From Crocosphaera chwakensis CCY0110 (GTDB lineage Bacteria; Cyanobacteriota; Cyanobacteriia; Cyanobacteriales; Microcystaceae), in contig NZ_AAXW01000106.1 of NCBI RefSeq assembly GCF_000169335.1, positions 1-10,054 on the forward strand: a stretch of DNA of 10,054 bases. Reading direction: 5' to 3'. The notes beneath the pieces are model-generated. The model saw only the letters and a list, made by a program, of their open reading frames with translations, did not search any database and had not been told where the DNA came from. Below, in pieces: positions 6,603 to 10,054 of the stretch. Each line of letters begins with the position of its first letter. The stretch's first letter is position 1. A program made the position numbers and the translations under genes.

Positions 6603-7774
6603 CTGGAAGTCCAGTGGGACAAAACCTTTTTTTTGACACTATTGATCCGTTATTGCGAGATTTTTTATCCTTTTTATTAAGCCAACCTGTTGTCTCTCAA
6701 GAAGCTTTGGCAGAAACCATTGAGATTATTCGTCTTAATCAATTAGCTGAGTTAGATAATTTCTTTGGAGATATATGTCAAATTGAATTTGACTCTCCAA
6801 TAACTCAAGAGGCTGAAGATGTTTTGATATATACTCTTTTATTACCTGAGAATTCCTACGAAATTATGAAGTTTTCTGATGGTTTTTATCAATTAGTTGA
6901 GCTTGGAATAACAGGCGATTGTTTAAAAAAAGCTGTTTTAGATTGGCGGAAAAATCTTACCGATGCTTTTTATGGTAACTATCGTCCAGGCAGTAAAAAT
7001 TTATATGAAATATTAATTAAGCCAATAAAAATTGAACTCGAATTGAGGAATATTAAACATATAGTTTTTGTTCAAGATAGTTTACTTCGTAATATTCCTA
7101 TGAGTGGTCTTTTTAATAAGGATTCTCAACAATACTTAATAGAAAATTATCTTATTAGCTACTCCTTAGATTTGGGAGGCTCTCTACTTACAACACAACC
7201 TAAAAACGCCTTAATTTTAGGTTCTTCTGAACCTACATCAACTTTTCCCAATGCGCTTCCAGGAGTGCTACAAGAAACTAAACTTATTCAAGAACTTATT
7301 GGAGGCACACGATTAATTAATAAGTCTTTTACTCCTAAAGCTCTAGAAAATAATCTTGCTCAAAAAGATTATGAAATTTTGCATCTAGCCAGTCATAGCC
7401 GATTTTCTGGGCTATCTGAAGAAGTTAAAATTCAAACAGGAACGGAAGTTTTAAACTTATTTGAATTTGATAATTTGTTAAACCAAAGAAAAGCGTCGAT
7501 TAAACATTTATCTCTTAGTGCTTGTGAGACAGCTTCAGGTTCGCGCTATGCCACATTAGGGGTTGCAGGAATTGGGCTTCGTGCTGGAATTTCTAGTGTT
7601 TTAGGCTCTTTGTGGTTAGCAGACGACAAAAATAGCGTCGAATTCTTTCTTTCCTTTTATCAATCTTGGTTAGAAAATAATTCAGTGGCTAAGGCATTAC
7701 AACATGCACAAAAAGAACAAATTGAAAAAAATATTAACCCTACTAACTGGGCTAATTATATTCTAATTTCATAA
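6603..7774 (+). pseudogene. CHAT (caspase-like) protease domain, C-terminal part of the IS-split TPR-CHAT gene
   Basis: This is the 3' part of the gene beginning at 4285. In the restored 706-residue protein it covers residues 317-706. A helical linker (to about 460) is followed by the CHAT domain at about 460-705, a clan CD cysteine protease fold. The catalytic pair is visible: His581 in I-L-H-L-A-S-H-S (the Gly that usually follows is Ser) and Cys624 in L-S-L-S-A-C-E-T-A-S-G. Further family blocks are present: H-I-V-F-V-Q-D-S-L-L-R-N-I-P-M-S-G-L, G-V-A-G-I-G-L-R-A-G, V-L-G-S-L-W-L-A-D-D and the terminal W-A-N-Y-I-L-I-S. After insertion no ATG or GTG serves this frame at its 5' end; a TTG at 6599, in the duplication, is the only nearby candidate start. 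The frame has not decayed, in line with a recent insertion. It ends 26 bases from the convergent ferritin-like gene. Confidence 0.9.
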
Positions 7775-7800
7775 TTTTTTTTTCAAACTTACTGATTCGA

Positions 7801-8454
7801 TTAGAAATTAATATGATTTGCCATTGCCCACAGAGCTTTTGCGTGGCGAGCTTGCCAAAAATCAAGAATTTCTTCAACTTTAGGGGACTCTCTTTTTAGC
7901 ACTTCATGTAAATAATTAGCGTGCCTAGCTTCATCCTTCGCTATACTCAACAAACCCATTTTCAATTTGCGTTCTTGAAGATTGTCTTCTGGCAAAGCTT
8001 TCGCCATTAATTTATAATCTTTTGCTGAACTTGCTTCTAAAACGTATGTACTAGCTGCATAGACACTCCAATTAATGTTTTCAGGAATAAGTTGTTCACG
8101 ATCATAGCCTTCAAAATAAGCAATGAACATAGGACTGGCTTTCTGCTCTGATGATTTACTATTAGGATCAAAAGGCTCGACTTTTTTGCCATATTTTTCA
8201 AGGGTGTAGGCAAAAATTCGACTATGTTTTTTCTCATCAGATGCGTGCATTTGCAATTGCTGACTTAACCATTTTTTCCCTTCTAATTTGGCTCTTTTCT
8301 GTAAAGCCTCCAAATAAGGAACCGAACTTGCTTCGGATAAGTAGAGAGATGTTAGAATATGCGGACGAGTTTTTCGATCTCGAATCTGACGAGCCAAAAC
8401 ATAAGCCTTCGCTCCTTTTCCAGTTAAATCCAAAATTTGGGTTAAAAAATCCAT
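7801..8454 (-). CDS. Ferritin-like four-helix di-iron protein
   Basis: A 217-residue soluble helical protein with a carboxylate-bridged di-iron signature: E41 (L-S-E-A-S-S), the D-E-x-x-H motif E74/H77 (S-D-E-K-K-H), E140 (V-L-E-A-S-S) and the second D-E-x-x-H, E175/H178 (K-D-E-A-R-H). One E and one ExxH per half is the ferritin/rubrerythrin superfamily layout. No signal peptide is seen. The oxidant or substrate is not evident; it could store or oxidise iron, or be an oxygenase, and I do not assign a named family. The ATG at 8454 is preferred over one at 8475 because a GAGAG stretch precedes it and the upstream residues add nothing typical, though 8475 remains possible. It converges on the CHAT fragment and diverges from the exoprotein gene 31 bases away, so it sits within the CHAT/TPS group but on the other strand. 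Confidence 0.8.
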   Translation of the reverse strand: MDFLTQILDLTGKGAKAYVLARQIRDRKTRPHILTSLYLSEASSVPYLEALQKRAKLEGKKWLSQQLQMHASDEKKHSRIFAYTLEKYGKKVEPFDPNSKSSEQKASPMFIAYFEGYDREQLIPENINWSVYAASTYVLEASSAKDYKLMAKALPEDNLQERKLKMGLLSIAKDEARHANYLHEVLKRESPKVEEILDFWQARHAKALWAMANHINF

Positions 8455-8485
8455 ACTCTCGTTAAACCACAACATCTTTTATATT
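8455..8485. promoter_or_regulatory. 31-base divergent gap between ferritin-like and TPS genes
   Basis: The two start codons are only 31 bases apart (10 if the ferritin-like gene starts at 8475). At least one promoter must therefore lie within the other gene. TATATT at 8480-8485 abuts the TPS ATG and is too close to serve as its own -10 with a normal leader. No repeat or operator is evident. Confidence 0.25.
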
Positions 8486-10054
8486 ATGAAAAAAATACTA
8501 AAGCAGCAACCTAGTAAATTAATTGCTTTATTAGTTATTGGAATAATAAGTTCTTCTAAGCTCCTTAATGCTCAAATCGTTCCCGATCAAACTTTACAAA
8601 ACAATTCAACTATTACCATTGATCAAGGAGTAATAAATATTACAGGGGGGACGCAGGTTGGAACTAATTTATTTCATAGCTTTAAAACTTTTTCATTTTC
8701 AAAAGAAATGATTACTCATTTTAATAATTCTTTAGCTATAGAAAATATTTTTTCTCGTGTAACTGGTAGTTCTATATCCAATATCGATGGCTTGATTCAA
8801 GTTAATGGATTCGCTAATCTGTTTTTAATAAATCCTAATGGCATTATTTTTGGACCGAATGCGGCTTTAAACATGGGAGGTTCTTTTTTAGCTACTACTG
8901 CTAATGAGGTCGTTTTTTCTGATGGTACTGTATTCGGAGCAAAAAATAACTCAAATTCGGTTGTTTTGACAGTTAACCAGCCAATCGGACTAACTTTTGA
9001 TAATCCTCAGCCAATTCAAATTAAGAATCAAGGTCATAATGTAAATTTTAACGCCTTTCCCGCTTTTAATTTTCCTATATCTGGATTACAAGTTTTCAAT
9101 AAAAATTTATCAATTTTAGGAGGTGATGTCATTTTTGATGGTGGAATTTTATCAGCTATCAATGGAAATATTAATGTGGGTGCTGTCCAATCTGGTTTTG
9201 TGTCTTTCAGTTTTATAGATAACAAGTTGGCTTTAAACTATGACAAAGTTTCGCATTTTAACAACATTGATCTTAAAAATCGCTCATTTATAAATACAAT
9301 TGGTTTATCGCCGGGTTCTTTAAATTTTTATGCTAAAAATTTAAGTATTACTGATGGCTCAATTGCAATGATTTTTAATGTAGGCTCTGACTTTGGCCAC
9401 TCGCTCACTGTTGAAACGACTGATTCTTTAACGGTTAGTGGTAAAAGTGAGGAACTCAATCAATCTAGTTTTATCACTACTCAAACAATTGGGACAGGTA
9501 GTAGTGGGAAGATTAATATCAATACCCCACGATTATTTGTTAACAGTGAAGGAATAATAAGTTCACTAACCCTTTCAGAAGGACAAGGTGATGATATCAA
9601 TATAGAGACTCAAAAGTTATTTGTAGAAGGAGGAGGAGGAATTACCTCCGCTGTTCTTAGCACAGGTGATGGAGGTGATGTTAATATATTTGCTACTCAA
9701 GAAGTTAATGTATCAGGTTCGGCTCCTGGAGTAATTCTTTCTACTTTTCTTCCTGGTTTTTCTAATTTCCCAAGTTCGTTAGGCAGCTTTACAGGTAGTA
9801 CAGGAGATGCTGGAAATCTTTTTATTATCAGTAACAATTTAAAAATTATTGACGGAGGGAATGTCGGAACCGCTACTTTTGAACAAGGTAATGGAGGTCA
9901 GGTGTTTATCGATGTTCAAGATTCAATCGAAGTCAATGGAGTGACTCCACTTTTTTTTCCTAGTATTATTAATTCAGCAGCTTACGGTGATGGACAGGCA
10001 GGACAAATTATTTTAAATAGTAATCATTTAAAACTTTTAGATGGAGGAAATATA
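8486..10054 (+). CDS. Filamentous haemagglutinin N-terminal (TPS) domain exoprotein, partial at window edge
   Basis: The first 523 residues of a TpsA-type exoprotein of a two-partner secretion system; the gene continues past the window. The ATG is followed by a signal peptide (M-K-K-I-L-K, hydrophobic L12-I21, likely cleavage after L-L-N-A at residue 29). Residues about 35-165 form the TPS domain, with G-T-N-L-F-H-S-F at 59-66, I-F-S-R-V-T-G at 88-94, N-I-D-G-L-I at 99-104 and the hallmark N-L-F-L-I-N-P-N-G-I-I-F-G-P-N-A at 111-126. From about 330 onward a beta-helix repeat recurs around G-x-G-G-x-[IV]: G-S-S-G-K-I, G-Q-G-D-D-I, G-D-G-G-D-V, G-D-A-G-N-L, G-N-G-G-Q-V and G-Q-A-G-Q-I. Such proteins pass through a TpsB (FhaC/ShlB-like) pore to the surface; no TpsB gene is visible here. 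It is likely an adhesin or other cell-surface protein. No clear ribosome site is seen before the ATG. Confidence 0.93.
   Translation, partial: MKKILKQQPSKLIALLVIGIISSSKLLNAQIVPDQTLQNNSTITIDQGVINITGGTQVGTNLFHSFKTFSFSKEMITHFNNSLAIENIFSRVTGSSISNIDGLIQVNGFANLFLINPNGIIFGPNAALNMGGSFLATTANEVVFSDGTVFGAKNNSNSVVLTVNQPIGLTFDNPQPIQIKNQGHNVNFNAFPAFNFPISGLQVFNKNLSILGGDVIFDGGILSAINGNINVGAVQSGFVSFSFIDNKLALNYDKVSHFNNIDLKNRSFINTIGLSPGSLNFYAKNLSITDGSIAMIFNVGSDFGHSLTVETTDSLTVSGKSEELNQSSFITTQTIGTGSSGKININTPRLFVNSEGIISSLTLSEGQGDDINIETQKLFVEGGGGITSAVLSTGDGGDVNIFATQEVNVSGSAPGVILSTFLPGFSNFPSSLGSFTGSTGDAGNLFIISNNLKIIDGGNVGTATFEQGNGGQVFIDVQDSIEVNGVTPLFFPSIINSAAYGDGQAGQIILNSNHLKLLDGGNI

Noticed and set aside
9034..9225. 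Minus-strand 63-codon ORF
   Set aside because: It is antisense to the continuous TPS exoprotein frame and has no supporting features.
9480..10054. Tandem DNA repeat or CRISPR-like array in the TPS gene
   Set aside because: The periodic glycine-rich motifs are protein-level beta-helix repeats; the DNA units differ and there are no identical repeats with spacers. No CRISPR array, tRNA or rRNA was seen in the window.

Overview
The window is AT-rich bacterial DNA that most likely comes from a cyanobacterium. Three HIP1 octamers (GCGATCGC at 1455, 4724 and 6291) point that way. So does the gene content: CHASE2, DUF928, a TPR-CHAT protein and a filamentous-haemagglutinin (TPS-domain) exoprotein form a set typical of cyanobacteria. 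The genus cannot be fixed from the sequence; an IS-rich Crocosphaera/Cyanothece-like or Microcystis-like genome would fit.

Layout. (1) 12-1510, minus strand: an intact tyrosine recombinase with a GTG start, followed by an unrecognised 163-residue protein; the recombinase gene is clearly richer in G+C than its surroundings. (2) 1511-1785: AT-rich spacer with one perfect 9-bp inverted repeat. (3) 1786-4257, minus strand: a DUF928-like secreted protein overlapping a CHASE2 membrane sensor. The sensor's reading frame breaks near 1987-1990, and 66 further codons of a degenerate histidine-kinase-like tail continue in another frame down to 1786. (4) 4285-7774, plus strand: one ancestral 706-residue TPR-CHAT (caspase-like) gene cut in two by a complete 1359-bp ISAs1-family element (5234-6592). 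The element has perfect 21-bp terminal inverted repeats and a perfect 10-bp target duplication, and its transposase carries two single-base frameshifts. (5) 7801-8454, minus strand: a di-iron ferritin-like protein. (6) 8486 to the window end, plus strand: the first 523 residues of a TPS-domain exoprotein that runs off the edge.

How the genes may work together. DUF928, CHASE2, CHAT and the TPS exoprotein all look exported or membrane-bound and lie next to each other. A plausible reading is an envelope system: CHASE2 senses an extracytoplasmic signal, the CHAT protein is a secreted or periplasmic caspase-like protease with a TPR partner-binding region, and the TPS protein is a beta-helical surface exoprotein. 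This is inference. In this copy the CHAT gene is broken by the IS and the CHASE2 gene by a frameshift, so the system is probably inactive here unless the frameshift is a sequencing error. The IS insertion itself is precisely reversible on paper.
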